From an uncultured Phocaeicola sp. (GTDB taxonomy: Bacteria; Bacteroidota; Bacteroidia; Bacteroidales; Bacteroidaceae): 44,736 nucleotides of DNA. The position numbers and the translations under genes are program-made. The DNA lies in contig CALUJS010000022.1 of the NCBI GenBank assembly GCA_944321015.1, forward strand, positions 1 through 44,736. Direction: 5' to 3'. Shown here in pieces: positions 8,352 through 18,012 of this stretch. Each line of letters opens with the position of its first letter. The first letter of the stretch is position 1. The notes beneath the pieces were generated by a model. It was not told where the DNA came from. It searched no databases and saw nothing but the letters and a program-made list of their open reading frames with translations.

Positions 8352-8423
8352 GGCCCGTTCGTCTATCGGTTAGGACGCAAGATTTTCATTCTTGAAAGGG
8401 GGGTTCGATTCCCCCACGGGCTA
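8352..8423 (+). tRNA. tRNA-Glu (TTC)
   Basis: The acceptor stem GGCCCGT/ACGGGCT (8352-8358 with 8416-8422) pairs fully if one G-T wobble is allowed. The anticodon loop TTTTCAT places TTC at 8385-8387, and the T-arm is GGGGG/TTCGATT/CCCCC. Discriminator A8423 is followed by CTA, so CCA is not encoded. rpsT starts 46 bases downstream. Confidence 0.95.
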
Positions 8424-8469
8424 CTAAAAGTAAACAGAATTAAAGAACAGAATAAAAAGATTAGTCGAG

Positions 8470-8724
8470 ATGGCAAATCATAAATCATCGCTCAAGCGCA
8501 TTAGACAAGAAGAAAAGAGACGTCTTCACAATAGATATTATGGCAAGACCATGAGAAATGCTGTGAGAAGACTTCGCTCTATGACTGACAAGGCTGAGGC
8601 TACGGCTTTGTATCCGCGTGTTCAAAAGATTTTGGACAAGGCAGCAAAGACTAACCTTATCCACAAGAACAAGGCTGCAAACCTGAAGTCTAAACTTTGC
8701 GCATACATTCAAGGACTTGCTTAA
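8470..8724 (+). CDS. rpsT: Ribosomal protein S20
   Basis: An 84-residue, strongly basic protein, [19 protein letters not shown] at the start, with the all-helical pattern of bS20. It binds 16S rRNA early in 30S assembly. It is transcribed behind tRNA-Glu from the promoter at 8255 and ends at a strong hairpin terminator. S20 levels are often autoregulated in bacteria, but I see no clear leader structure for that here. Confidence 0.97.
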   Translation: MANHKSSLKRIRQEEKRRLHNRYYGKTMRNAVRRLRSMTDKAEATALYPRVQKILDKAAKTNLIHKNKAANLKSKLCAYIQGLA

Positions 8725-8756
8725 TTAAGCATATTAACTTGTCATACTGGATAGAT

Positions 8757-8787
8757 GAGGTCGGACCTTAACGGTTCGACCTCTTTG
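8757..8787 (+). terminator. Rho-independent terminator after rpsT
   Basis: An 11-bp stem (8757-8767 with 8773-8783, one G-T pair) with loop TTAAC is followed by a short T run. It ends the tRNA-Glu/rpsT transcript ahead of gyrB. Confidence 0.85.
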
Positions 8788-8880
8788 TGTTGTATGCGGC
8801 GCGGCGTTCGCCGAACATTTTCCGTGTGAGTTTTTTGTAGAAAGCTGTTCTCCGTATGCCGTAATCCCGATAATTCTTCG

Positions 8881-8888
8881 TAAATTTG
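8881..8888 (+). promoter_or_regulatory. -7 promoter element of gyrB
   Basis: TAAATTTG matches TAnnTTTG, 25 bases before the gyrB ATG and beyond the rpsT terminator. Confidence 0.55.
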
Positions 8889-8910
8889 TCCGTTATTTAT
8901 TGGATAATAA

Positions 8911-10878
<1,968 letters not shown>

Positions 10879-10893
10879 CCGTCGGTAAGCGAA

Positions 10894-10932
10894 CATAAAA
10901 AAAGAATCCCCATGACGGGGATTCTTTTTTTT
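10894..10932. terminator. Bidirectional terminator between gyrB and the DUF2807 gene
   Basis: The stem GAATCCCC/GGGGATTC (10904-10911 with 10917-10924) has a 5-base loop and is flanked by an A tract on the left and a T tract on the right, so it can terminate on both strands. Confidence 0.9.
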
Positions 10933-10944
10933 GTGTCGATAGGT

Positions 10945-11688
10945 TTATTCCGATTTCAGTGAGCCTACGCCCGATTTCTCTACACCAAGCACTTGCGGCT
11001 TGCCATAGTATTTCACATTGCCCACGCCTTTCGAGCGGATGTGTATGGTGCTTGAGGCGTGACATTCCACATCGCCCACGCCGTTGTGGTCTAATACCAC
11101 GTTGTTGGCTTTCAGCTCTTTGGCTTGGATGTCGCCCACACCTTTCGAACGGTAGATGGCTTCTTCCGCCTTACCGGAAAGGTACATGTCGCCTACGCTG
11201 CTGTTGTGTATGGTCAGCTGTTTGCAGGTCAGATTGTTCAGGTAGATATCGCCCACGCCGGAATTGTCGATGCGAAGCGTGTCGGTCTGCAATGGCGACG
11301 TGGTTTTGAAATCGCCTACGCCACGGTTGGAGAGGCGTTTCAGCGTCGGAGCCTCAATCTTTATCTCCAGCCCTTTTCCTATGCGCTTGTTGCCTATCTT
11401 GCGGGTGTTTACATCGAGCACACCGTTACGCGATTCAATCACCACATAGGGCAGATAGTTTTCGGGCCCCGACACTTCTATCTTTACCTTATCCGATTGG
11501 GTAAACGTGACATTGGCCACGCCATGCACGTCGATACTCTCGAACGGAGCCACATAATAGTTTTTCTTGGCCTTTTCCCGGCTGGGCACTTCCTGGCTGC
11601 CTTGATTGCTGAACGAGCGGCAGCTGTTGGCGCTGCACATCAAGGCCACTGCCAATATGGCGATGATAGTCTGATACTTTCGTCTCAT
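10945..11688 (-). CDS. DUF2807 (GIN-domain) exported protein
   Basis: A 247-residue protein with an N-terminal export signal (MRRKYQTIIAILAVALMCSA) and a cysteine near residue 23 that could be lipidated, although the lipobox is imperfect. The mature part begins VAPFESIDVHGVANVTFTQ and repeats short beta turns of the type GVGDI/GVGDV. This is the right-handed beta-helix-like pattern of DUF2807, the putative autotransporter-adhesin head family common in Bacteroidota; its function is not established. The start at 11688 is chosen because the signal sequence begins there; the open frame extends far upstream but overlaps the neighbouring gene. Confidence 0.88.
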   Translation of the reverse strand: MRRKYQTIIAILAVALMCSANSCRSFSNQGSQEVPSREKAKKNYYVAPFESIDVHGVANVTFTQSDKVKIEVSGPENYLPYVVIESRNGVLDVNTRKIGNKRIGKGLEIKIEAPTLKRLSNRGVGDFKTTSPLQTDTLRIDNSGVGDIYLNNLTCKQLTIHNSSVGDMYLSGKAEEAIYRSKGVGDIQAKELKANNVVLDHNGVGDVECHASSTIHIRSKGVGNVKYYGKPQVLGVEKSGVGSLKSE

Positions 11689-11786
11689 AGCGCATTTCTT
11701 TTTAAGGTGGCATTTCTGATTTAGACGCAATAAAGTAACAGAAAAGTTGCGACACGTGCAAACTTTTTCGCCGGAAAGTCGATGGC

Positions 11787-12368
11787 TCAGATGTAGCCTT
11801 GCTTCTTCAGTTCGTCGGCGGCTATTTCTAGCTGATGGTACCATTCGGCGCCGAATTTGCGTATCAACGGCTCTTTCAGAAAGCGATATACGGGGACGTT
11901 CTCTTTTTCTCCGCGAAGAACGGCGGCCCGGCATACATCCCAACGGTGATAGTTCAGCGCTTTGTAGGGCCCGTAGTTGCCCACGCGGATGGGATAAAGA
12001 TGACACGACACGGGTTTGTAGAATCCGACCCGTCCCTCGCGGTAGGCTTTCTCGATGGCGCAGTAGCAGCAGCCGTGCTCGTCGTAGCAGGTGAACACAC
12101 AGTCCTTTCCATCGACGATGGAGGTCACCAGTTCACCGTCGCGGTCGGGATAGACCACGCCTTGACGGTCGATGACTTCGCGGGCGGCTGGCGAGAGGTC
12201 GTCCCACACGACGGGGAGTACCTCTTCCAGCCGGGCCACTTCGTCCAGTTCCACGGGTGCACCTGCATCGCCTTCCACGCAACACTCGCCTTTGCAGGCG
12301 TCCAAGTCACAGAGGAATTTCTCGCGAAAAATGTCAAGGCTCACGATTACGTCTTGAATCTGTATCAT
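11787..12368 (-). CDS. DUF3109 family cysteine-rich protein
   Basis: A 193-residue cytoplasmic protein beginning MIQIQDVIVSLDIFREKF. It has an N-terminal CDLDACKGECCVEGD motif and a second cluster, CVFTCYDEHGCCYCAIEKA, followed by CHLYPIRV. This cysteine spacing is characteristic of DUF3109, related to YkgJ-type metal-binding proteins. An iron-sulfur or zinc site is likely by analogy, but its role is unknown. The start at 12368 is preferred over an upstream ATG at 12401 because a TAnnTTTG box lies between them at 12399-12406. Confidence 0.87.
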   Translation of the reverse strand: MIQIQDVIVSLDIFREKFLCDLDACKGECCVEGDAGAPVELDEVARLEEVLPVVWDDLSPAAREVIDRQGVVYPDRDGELVTSIVDGKDCVFTCYDEHGCCYCAIEKAYREGRVGFYKPVSCHLYPIRVGNYGPYKALNYHRWDVCRAAVLRGEKENVPVYRFLKEPLIRKFGAEWYHQLEIAADELKKQGYI

Positions 12369-12398
12369 ATAGTTATCTTTGGTTACATTAACAGGATG

Positions 12399-12406
12399 CA
12401 AAGATA
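12399..12406 (-). promoter_or_regulatory. -7 promoter element of the DUF3109 gene
   Basis: On the minus strand this reads TATCTTTG, 31 bases before the start. It lies between the end of the TonB receptor gene and the DUF3109 gene and decides the start of the latter. Confidence 0.5.
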
Positions 12407-12430
12407 GTGGTGTTTCAAGGATTTTGCGGC

Positions 12431-14605
12431 TCAGAGACGAATCTTTATGCCGGCGTTCATTATAAATCCGTCGAGCGGGGCATAGATGTCGCGGAACACG
12501 GGGTTGGACACGGAGCCGGTGTAGATGGTGTCGAAGCGTGTCTGTCTGCGGTCAGTGAAGTTTTCAAAGTTTGCATAGATGGAAAACCGTTCCCATATCT
12601 TTTCTATCATGCAACCGCACACGACGTAGGACTGTCCCATCAGTCCGTCGTTCAATCGTTGCCGGCTGAAGTAGTAGGCTTCTAATCCCACTTTCCACTT
12701 GTCTTCCACTTCATACATAAGGACACTGTTCAGGCGGTGTTTGGGTGTGAGCAGATTTTTGCGCAACGTACCGAAGGCATCCGTGCGCATGTCGGTGTAG
12801 GTATAGCCCAAGTAGAGATTGAAGTCCGCGTATCCCAGCTTCACGTTGGTCTCACAGCCTTTGCTTGTGGTCTTACCGGTGTTGAAGAAGGCGTAGCATC
12901 CTTCGTCCACGGCTTCCAGAAGGAGTGGGTGAGACAGATAAGTGTAGAAGAACAGCTGATTGAGACTGAACCGCAGGCGGTCGTCAGCAAAGGTGGTCGT
13001 GTAGTTGAAGTCGGCATTGGCTCCATAGCTGCGTTCCAGTTTGTTGGCCGAGTCGCTGATGGGCATCACGCCTTGGAACTGGATGCGTTCGCTGTCTTCT
13101 GTGAAGATGGTCGGTGCCTTGTAGCCCATGCCGCCTCCGACGCGCGACGTCAGATTGTCCGTCAGGCGGAAGAGAGCTGACACACGGGGCAGGATGGCCC
13201 AGCCGTAGTGATGGACGTAGTCGGCGCGTAGTCCGGTCTCCAGGTTCAGCCAAGGACACACTGTCCAGTCGTTTTGGACAAAAGCTCCCAGTGTCAGTTG
13301 ATTGTAGTCACGGAGAGGGAAGTCGGTCTGTGGCTGTTCTTCGAAGTGCTCCGTCCAGAGGTTCAGTCCGCCCACCCATTCGGAGGAGTCGAGCGTGCGG
13401 ACGTGGTTTAGCTCGGTGAAGCTCGACACTTGCGTGCCGTCAAACGTATAGTCGGGGATGCTGATTTCCCGCGTGAAGTAGGTGAGGCTGCTCTTGAGGT
13501 TCCAGGCACGGTCGTCTGTCGGGCGATGTTTCACGACCAGTTGGGCCGAATGCCGTTGTGTCTTGTTGCGTTCGAAATAGCAGTGTTCGCTGTCGCCATG
13601 CCCTTGGACATAGCGGATGTCGCCACCCAGCCGGTTTTCCAGCATGGAGTTCAGGCCGAGGCTCATCTCCGTACGGTCGTTGAAGTAGAGGAAGAGGCGC
13701 GGATTGAGCGTGAAGCGGTCGAACTTCGGAATGGCTGTGAACCCCGTGTCGGACGGGTCGTAGGCCCAGTTTCGGTTATAGGCAGCAAACACGGTGGTCC
13801 CCACGCGGTCGAAACGCTGGCCGAAGAAGGTGCTGACGTCAAGTCCCTTGCCGGTGGTGCCATTCAGGTGTATGCCCCAGTCGCGTTCTTCCTCCGGCTC
13901 TTTGGATATGAGGTTGACCAGTCCGGCGATGGCTCCTCCGCCGTAGAGCGTGGATGAGGCTCCCTTGATGATTTCCACTTGTTTCAGGTCGAGCGGGGGT
14001 GTTTGCAACAATCCTAACCCGCTTGCTGCTCCGGCAAACACCGGGAAGCCGTCTTTCAGGATTTGCGTATAGCGCCCGTCGAGTCCCTGGATGCGGATGG
14101 ACGCATTGCCGGAGATGGCCGATGTCTGTTGTGTGATGATGCCCGTGCTTTCATTGAGCAGCATGCGGATGTCGCCAGGCTTCATGCTTCCTTTCTCATC
14201 AAGCTCTTCGCCGGAGATGAACTCCACACGCGTCGGAACGTTTTGTATGGTGCGCGTGCCACGTACGGACACGACCACGACTTCATCAAGCATTTCTTCG
14301 TCCGGCTCCAGCAGGAACTCTACGGGTTGTTCTTCCTCATGGGGAAAATGGAAGGTGGCCCGTTCTGTCTCATAGCCCACGTAGCTGAAAATCAATACTT
14401 GGTCGCCTGCGGGCACATCCGTCAGTGTCACGATGCCTTCAGCGTCGGAGGCGGCTCCTTGTCCGGTGCTTTCCACCCGCACGGCTGCTCCGACGAGTGC
14501 TTCCTTGGTTTCTGCATCTTTCAGTTGTAGTCTCAGTGTATGTTGTGCCATCACGCTCAGGCAGGACAGCAAGAGCATGACAAGTCCTAATATTCTTTGT
14601 TGCAT
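12431..14605 (-). CDS. TonB-dependent outer-membrane receptor
   Basis: A 724-residue receptor. The signal peptide is MQQRILGLVMLLLSCLSVMA, followed by a carboxypeptidase-regulatory-like domain at about 22-105. The plug domain then contains DEVVVVSVRGTRTIQNVP, IRIQGLDGRYTQILKDG and VEIIKGASSTLYGGGAIAG, followed by a 22-strand-type barrel ending GFIMNAGIKIRL. It is shorter than SusC proteins, has no SusD partner and looks like a metal, siderophore or cobalamin receptor. A very cysteine-rich small exported protein is encoded just upstream on the same strand, which favours a metal ligand, but this is inference. The start at 14605 is the first methionine of the signal peptide. Confidence 0.93.
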   Translation of the reverse strand: MQQRILGLVMLLLSCLSVMAQHTLRLQLKDAETKEALVGAAVRVESTGQGAASDAEGIVTLTDVPAGDQVLIFSYVGYETERATFHFPHEEEQPVEFLLEPDEEMLDEVVVVSVRGTRTIQNVPTRVEFISGEELDEKGSMKPGDIRMLLNESTGIITQQTSAISGNASIRIQGLDGRYTQILKDGFPVFAGAASGLGLLQTPPLDLKQVEIIKGASSTLYGGGAIAGLVNLISKEPEEERDWGIHLNGTTGKGLDVSTFFGQRFDRVGTTVFAAYNRNWAYDPSDTGFTAIPKFDRFTLNPRLFLYFNDRTEMSLGLNSMLENRLGGDIRYVQGHGDSEHCYFERNKTQRHSAQLVVKHRPTDDRAWNLKSSLTYFTREISIPDYTFDGTQVSSFTELNHVRTLDSSEWVGGLNLWTEHFEEQPQTDFPLRDYNQLTLGAFVQNDWTVCPWLNLETGLRADYVHHYGWAILPRVSALFRLTDNLTSRVGGGMGYKAPTIFTEDSERIQFQGVMPISDSANKLERSYGANADFNYTTTFADDRLRFSLNQLFFYTYLSHPLLLEAVDEGCYAFFNTGKTTSKGCETNVKLGYADFNLYLGYTYTDMRTDAFGTLRKNLLTPKHRLNSVLMYEVEDKWKVGLEAYYFSRQRLNDGLMGQSYVVCGCMIEKIWERFSIYANFENFTDRRQTRFDTIYTGSVSNPVFRDIYAPLDGFIMNAGIKIRL

Positions 14606-14691
14606 AATGATAATGTTAAGATAATGGATGTATAAGATAAACACACCCGGCGAAGGGCATAGGTTGCCATCGCAGAGACATGTTGTTGCGC

Positions 14692-14710
14692 CCGTGTCTC
14701 TCAGACACGG
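14692..14710. repeat. Inverted repeat between the small Cys-rich gene and the TonB receptor gene
   Basis: A perfect 8-bp palindrome with loop CTC (CCGTGTCT/AGACACGG) follows the 3' end of the cysteine-rich gene in its reading direction. No T tract follows on the minus strand, so it may be a processing or stability hairpin rather than a full terminator. Confidence 0.45.
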
Positions 14711-14731
14711 TCACAGGATGATGAATGGAAT

Positions 14732-15061
14732 TTAGAGGAGGGTCTGGGCTTTGGGCGGCTGCCAGATGGATGATGCGTACCGGGAGCAGTACTCATCTTC
14801 GTGAGACAATGGGATTTTGCCTTCGTCCGGTGTCTCCGCACGGAAGTCGACATGCAGGCAGGCGGGCACCGTGCAACCTGTGCATGTGTTGCAATGGATG
14901 AATGGGGAACAGCAGTCGCACGGTCCTGTCTGTCCTCCGTCATCCGTGCCGGAGCAGGCACACGTGCTCTCTTGGCAGATGCAGTGGTCCACCAGGCAGC
15001 AAGGCAATGTGGACAGCATCCACACGACCAGTGTGAGTATCAGGGACAGGTGTCTTACCAT
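14732..15061 (-). CDS. Small exported cysteine-rich protein (DUF6660-like)
   Basis: A 109-residue protein with a hydrophobic N-terminal signal (MVRHLSLILTLVVWMLST). The mature region holds most of its 14 cysteines in pairs and short spacings: HCIC, STCAC, CDCC and HCNTCTGC. It resembles the small DUF6660-type proteins encoded next to TonB-dependent receptors in Bacteroidota, but I am not certain of that family. The density of CxC, CC and CxxC patterns suggests metal binding or several disulfides outside the cytoplasm. It has its own promoter box and is followed by the TonB receptor gene after 126 bases. Confidence 0.75.
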   Translation of the reverse strand: MVRHLSLILTLVVWMLSTLPCCLVDHCICQESTCACSGTDDGGQTGPCDCCSPFIHCNTCTGCTVPACLHVDFRAETPDEGKIPLSHEDEYCSRYASSIWQPPKAQTLL

Positions 15062-15084
15062 GCGGCTTCGTTGAAAAAACGGTG

Positions 15085-15092
15085 CAAAAGTA
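15085..15092 (-). promoter_or_regulatory. -7 promoter element of the Cys-rich gene and receptor
   Basis: On the minus strand this reads TACTTTTG, a match to TAnnTTTG, 23 bases before the start codon of the small cysteine-rich protein. Confidence 0.5.
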
Positions 15093-15110
15093 GCATAAAT
15101 TTATAAATGA

Positions 15111-15153
15111 GCAAGGGGACGGACGGCATAAACTTGTCAATCCGTCCCCTTGC
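15111..15153 (-). terminator. Hairpin downstream of gpmI
   Basis: A perfect 13-bp inverted repeat (15111-15123 with 15141-15153) has a 17-base loop and lies 31 bases after the gpmI stop. An AT-rich stretch follows on the minus strand, without a clean T run. Probable terminator of gpmI. Confidence 0.6.
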
Positions 15154-15184
15154 AGGGGGTCATCCTGTGGAGGATAAGTTTGTC

Positions 15185-16702
15185 TTACTTTATCAGGTCA
15201 TGTCCCGTCATGTCCGCCGGTTGGGCCATGCCCAGGATATGGAGGATAGACGGAGCTACGTCGGCCAGTACGCCGTTTTCCACCTTGGCATCCTTGTTCT
15301 CGGTCACATAGACGAAAGGAACCGGATTGAGCGAGTGTGCGGTGTTGGGCGTGCCGTCGTCGTTGAGCGCATGGTCGGCATTGCCGTGGTCAGCGATGAT
15401 GATGACCTCATAGCCGTTGGCCTTGGCTGCTTCCACGGTGTCGCGCACGCAGGCATCAATGGCCACGACAGCCTTCTCGATAGCCTCATAGACACCGGTG
15501 TGTCCCACCATGTCGCCGTTGGCATAGTTCACCACGATGAAGTCATATTTGTTTTCGTTGATGGCAGCCACGAGCTTGTCTTTCACTTCGTAGGCGCTCA
15601 TTTCGGGCTTCAGGTCGTAGGTGGCCACTTTGGGTGAGGGGACGAGGATGCGGTCTTCGCCGGGGAAGGGTTGCTCGCGTCCGCCGTTGAAGAAGAACGT
15701 CACGTGGGCATACTTCTCTGTCTCGGCGATGTGGAGCTGTGTCTTTCCGTTACTGGAGAGGTATTCGGCCAGCGTGTCCTTCACATTCTCCTTGTCGAAG
15801 AGGATGTGCACGCCCTTGAACGAAGAGTCGTAGGGCGTCATGCAGTAATATTGCAGGCCGGGGATGGTGTGCATGCCTTCTTCGGGCATGTCCTGCTGGG
15901 TGAGCACGACGGTCAGTTCCTTGGCGCGGTCGTTGCGGTAGTTGAAGAAGATGACCACGTCGCCTTCCTGGATACGGCCGTCGAACGTACTGTTGACGAT
16001 GGGTTTCACGAACTCGTCGGTCACGTCGGCATCATACGATTCCTGCATGGCCTGCACCATATCGGCTGCTTGCTTGCCCTTGCCCTCGACGAGCATGTCG
16101 TAGGCTTCCTTCACGCGGGCCCAGCGTTTGTCGCGGTCCATGGCGTAGAAACGGCCCACGATGGAGGCGATGCGTCCTGCCGACTGTGCGCAGTGGTCAG
16201 TGAGTTGCTGGATAAATCCTTTGCCGCTTCTCGGGTCGGTGTCGCGGCCGTCCATGAAGCAGTGGATGAAGGTGCGGTCGCCGATGCCGTATTCCTTGGC
16301 GATGTCGCAGAGCTTGAACAAGTGGTCGAGCGAGCTGTGCACGCCGCCGTTGGAGGTCAGGCCCATGAAGTGCATGTTCTTGCCGTGCTCCTTGGCGTAG
16401 GTGAAGGCTGCCACCACTTGCGGGTTTTTCAGGATGCTGCCGTCGGCGCAGGCTCGGTTGATTTTCACCAGGTCTTGATAGACAATGCGTCCGGCCCCGA
16501 TGTTCAGGTGGCCCACCTCGGAGTTGCCCATCTGTCCGTCGGGCAGGCCCACGTTCTCGCCGCTCGCCTGAAGCTGCGAGTGCGGATAGGTTGCCAGCAG
16601 GGAGTCCCAATAGGGAGTAGGAGTATTGAAGATAACATCATCTTTCTTGTGGTCGCCGCAGCCCCAACCATCAAGAATCATCAAAAGCGCTTTTTTAGCC
16701 AT
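15185..16702 (-). CDS. gpmI: 2,3-bisphosphoglycerate-independent phosphoglycerate mutase
   Basis: A 505-residue glycolytic enzyme interconverting 3- and 2-phosphoglycerate through a phosphoserine intermediate with two Mn ions. Visible motifs are [12 protein letters not shown] at the N-terminus, [14 protein letters not shown] with the catalytic serine at about residue 62, [24 protein letters not shown] and IADHGNADH near the C-terminus. These belong to the alkaline-phosphatase superfamily fold. The start at 16702 is preferred because the promoter box at 16741 lies upstream of it and the longer frame adds unrelated residues. It is monocistronic. Confidence 0.98.
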   Translation of the reverse strand: MAKKALLMILDGWGCGDHKKDDVIFNTPTPYWDSLLATYPHSQLQASGENVGLPDGQMGNSEVGHLNIGAGRIVYQDLVKINRACADGSILKNPQVVAAFTYAKEHGKNMHFMGLTSNGGVHSSLDHLFKLCDIAKEYGIGDRTFIHCFMDGRDTDPRSGKGFIQQLTDHCAQSAGRIASIVGRFYAMDRDKRWARVKEAYDMLVEGKGKQAADMVQAMQESYDADVTDEFVKPIVNSTFDGRIQEGDVVIFFNYRNDRAKELTVVLTQQDMPEEGMHTIPGLQYYCMTPYDSSFKGVHILFDKENVKDTLAEYLSSNGKTQLHIAETEKYAHVTFFFNGGREQPFPGEDRILVPSPKVATYDLKPEMSAYEVKDKLVAAINENKYDFIVVNYANGDMVGHTGVYEAIEKAVVAIDACVRDTVEAAKANGYEVIIIADHGNADHALNDDGTPNTAHSLNPVPFVYVTENKDAKVENGVLADVAPSILHILGMAQPADMTGHDLIK

Positions 16703-16740
16703 AATAGTATTTGTTTTTAGTGTGTTCTGTATTGACGGCG

Positions 16741-16748
16741 CAAAGTTA
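16741..16748 (-). promoter_or_regulatory. -7 promoter element of gpmI
   Basis: On the minus strand this reads TAACTTTG, a match to TAnnTTTG, 38 bases before the gpmI start. The rest of the 312-base gap to apbE holds array B; I see nothing else in it. Confidence 0.55.
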
Positions 16749-16917
16749 CACAAAATCACGCATTCCGACACGGTGTCTTAACGTGAGTTAGCGAAAAAGG
16801 CGCAGAGCTATTCCATGCGGAATTCGATGACCGGCAGTTCTTTTAGGTGAATATTCCATTTCCGCAGGCCCGGACTGTTCGTGGATTCGCGCTTGATTGC
16901 AGACGGCGTTGAGCGCC

Positions 16918-17011
16918 CATATGTCCGCTCGCGAGCCGGCATATGTTCAGCCGCGGGCGTCCATATTCCCGCTTGCGAGCCGGCATATGGAGGCTCACGG
17001 GGCTCCATATG
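16918..17011. repeat. 22-bp dyad repeat array B (best preserved)
   Basis: AT cores lie at 16918, 16940, 16962, 16984 and 17006: four CATATG and one CATATT, spaced exactly 22 bases apart. The first unit carries the full inner palindrome GCTCGCGAGC with three bases on either side. The last core ends 3 bases before the apbE stop codon at 17015. The gap is co-directional, since apbE reads toward gpmI. Confidence 0.9.
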
Positions 17012-17014
17012 GTG

Positions 17015-18001
17015 TTATTTTACGAGATACTTTTCCATCCCTTCCGACCACTCCGTGCGGAAAGCGCCCGTGCTGTCGGCGTAGATGAAGAAATAGTCCA
17101 GCTCGGGGTGGCGCGCAAGGAGACGCTTGGCCTCCTCGCGTCCCAGGGCCATGCACGAGGTGGCGTAGGCGTCGGCCACGATGCAGTCTTCGGCCATGAT
17201 GGTGGCGCTCAGGATGTCGGCCGCTGCGGGATAGCCCGTCTTGGGGTTGATGGTGTGGGCATACTTCTTGCCGTCACGCACGTAGAAGTTGCGATAGTCG
17301 CCCGAGGTGGCTATGCCCCGGCGGTCGCTCAGCTCGATGATTTGCTGTATTTCGTTGTTCGTCTGCGTGGAGTCGTCCACGGGTTTGTTGATGCCGATGT
17401 GCCAGGGCAGGCCCTTGGTGTTCACGCCCTTGGCCGTCATCTCGCCGCCGATGTCCACCAGATAGTCGTCGATGCCCAGGCTGTCGAGCTTGCGGGCGAT
17501 GAGGTCGCAGATGCATCCGTCGCCCACGGCCGAGAAGTTGAGCAGCACGCGCGGGTCGGCTTTCACCACGCGGCGGCCTTCGAGGCGCACTTTCTCATGG
17601 CCCACGAATGTCTTCAGGCTGTCGATGAGGGCGGGCGTCACCGTGCCCATGTTCTTGAAACCGAATCCCCAGGCGTTGATGAGCGGGGCGCAGGTGATGT
17701 CGAACATGCCGTCGGTTTGGCGCGACACTTCCTCGGCCACGCGGAAGGCGTGGACGAAGATAGAGTCCACCTCCACGTCGCGATTGGCATTGACCGCGCT
17801 CACGATGGAGAGCGAGTCGAAGGGGTTGAGCGAGTGATAGAAGCGTTGTATCTCGTCCCGGATTTCATTGTCGAGCGGACGGTCGTAACGGTAGGTGATG
17901 CGGTAATACGTGTGGGTGTGGCCTTGGGTGACGTGATAGCGTTCGGGCGAACAAGCGCATACCGCGAGCACCAGGCAGAGGATGGGAATCAGTCGTTTCA
18001 T
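17015..18001 (-). CDS. apbE: ApbE, FAD:protein FMN transferase (lipoprotein)
   Basis: A 328-residue exported enzyme that attaches FMN to threonine residues of partner proteins using FAD. The N-terminus (MKRLIPILCLVLAVCACS) has a lipobox-like end at Cys17. Core ApbE features are FNPFDSLSIVSAVNAN-like early sequence, DGMFDITCAPLINAWGFG, LNFSAVGDGCICDLIARKLDSLG, DIGGEMTAKG and HTINPKTGYPA, ending with the metal-site region IVADAYATSCMALG. It starts 11 bases after the upstream MFS gene, so they are probably co-transcribed. None of the known flavinylation targets (NqrB/C, RnfG) is encoded in this window. Confidence 0.94.
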   Translation of the reverse strand: MKRLIPILCLVLAVCACSPERYHVTQGHTHTYYRITYRYDRPLDNEIRDEIQRFYHSLNPFDSLSIVSAVNANRDVEVDSIFVHAFRVAEEVSRQTDGMFDITCAPLINAWGFGFKNMGTVTPALIDSLKTFVGHEKVRLEGRRVVKADPRVLLNFSAVGDGCICDLIARKLDSLGIDDYLVDIGGEMTAKGVNTKGLPWHIGINKPVDDSTQTNNEIQQIIELSDRRGIATSGDYRNFYVRDGKKYAHTINPKTGYPAAADILSATIMAEDCIVADAYATSCMALGREEAKRLLARHPELDYFFIYADSTGAFRTEWSEGMEKYLVK

Positions 18002-18012
18002 ATGAGTAGGTG

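Noticed and set aside
16918..17011. Repeat arrays as a CRISPR
   Set aside because: Units are contiguous 22-bp repeats with no unique spacers, and no cas genes lie in the window.
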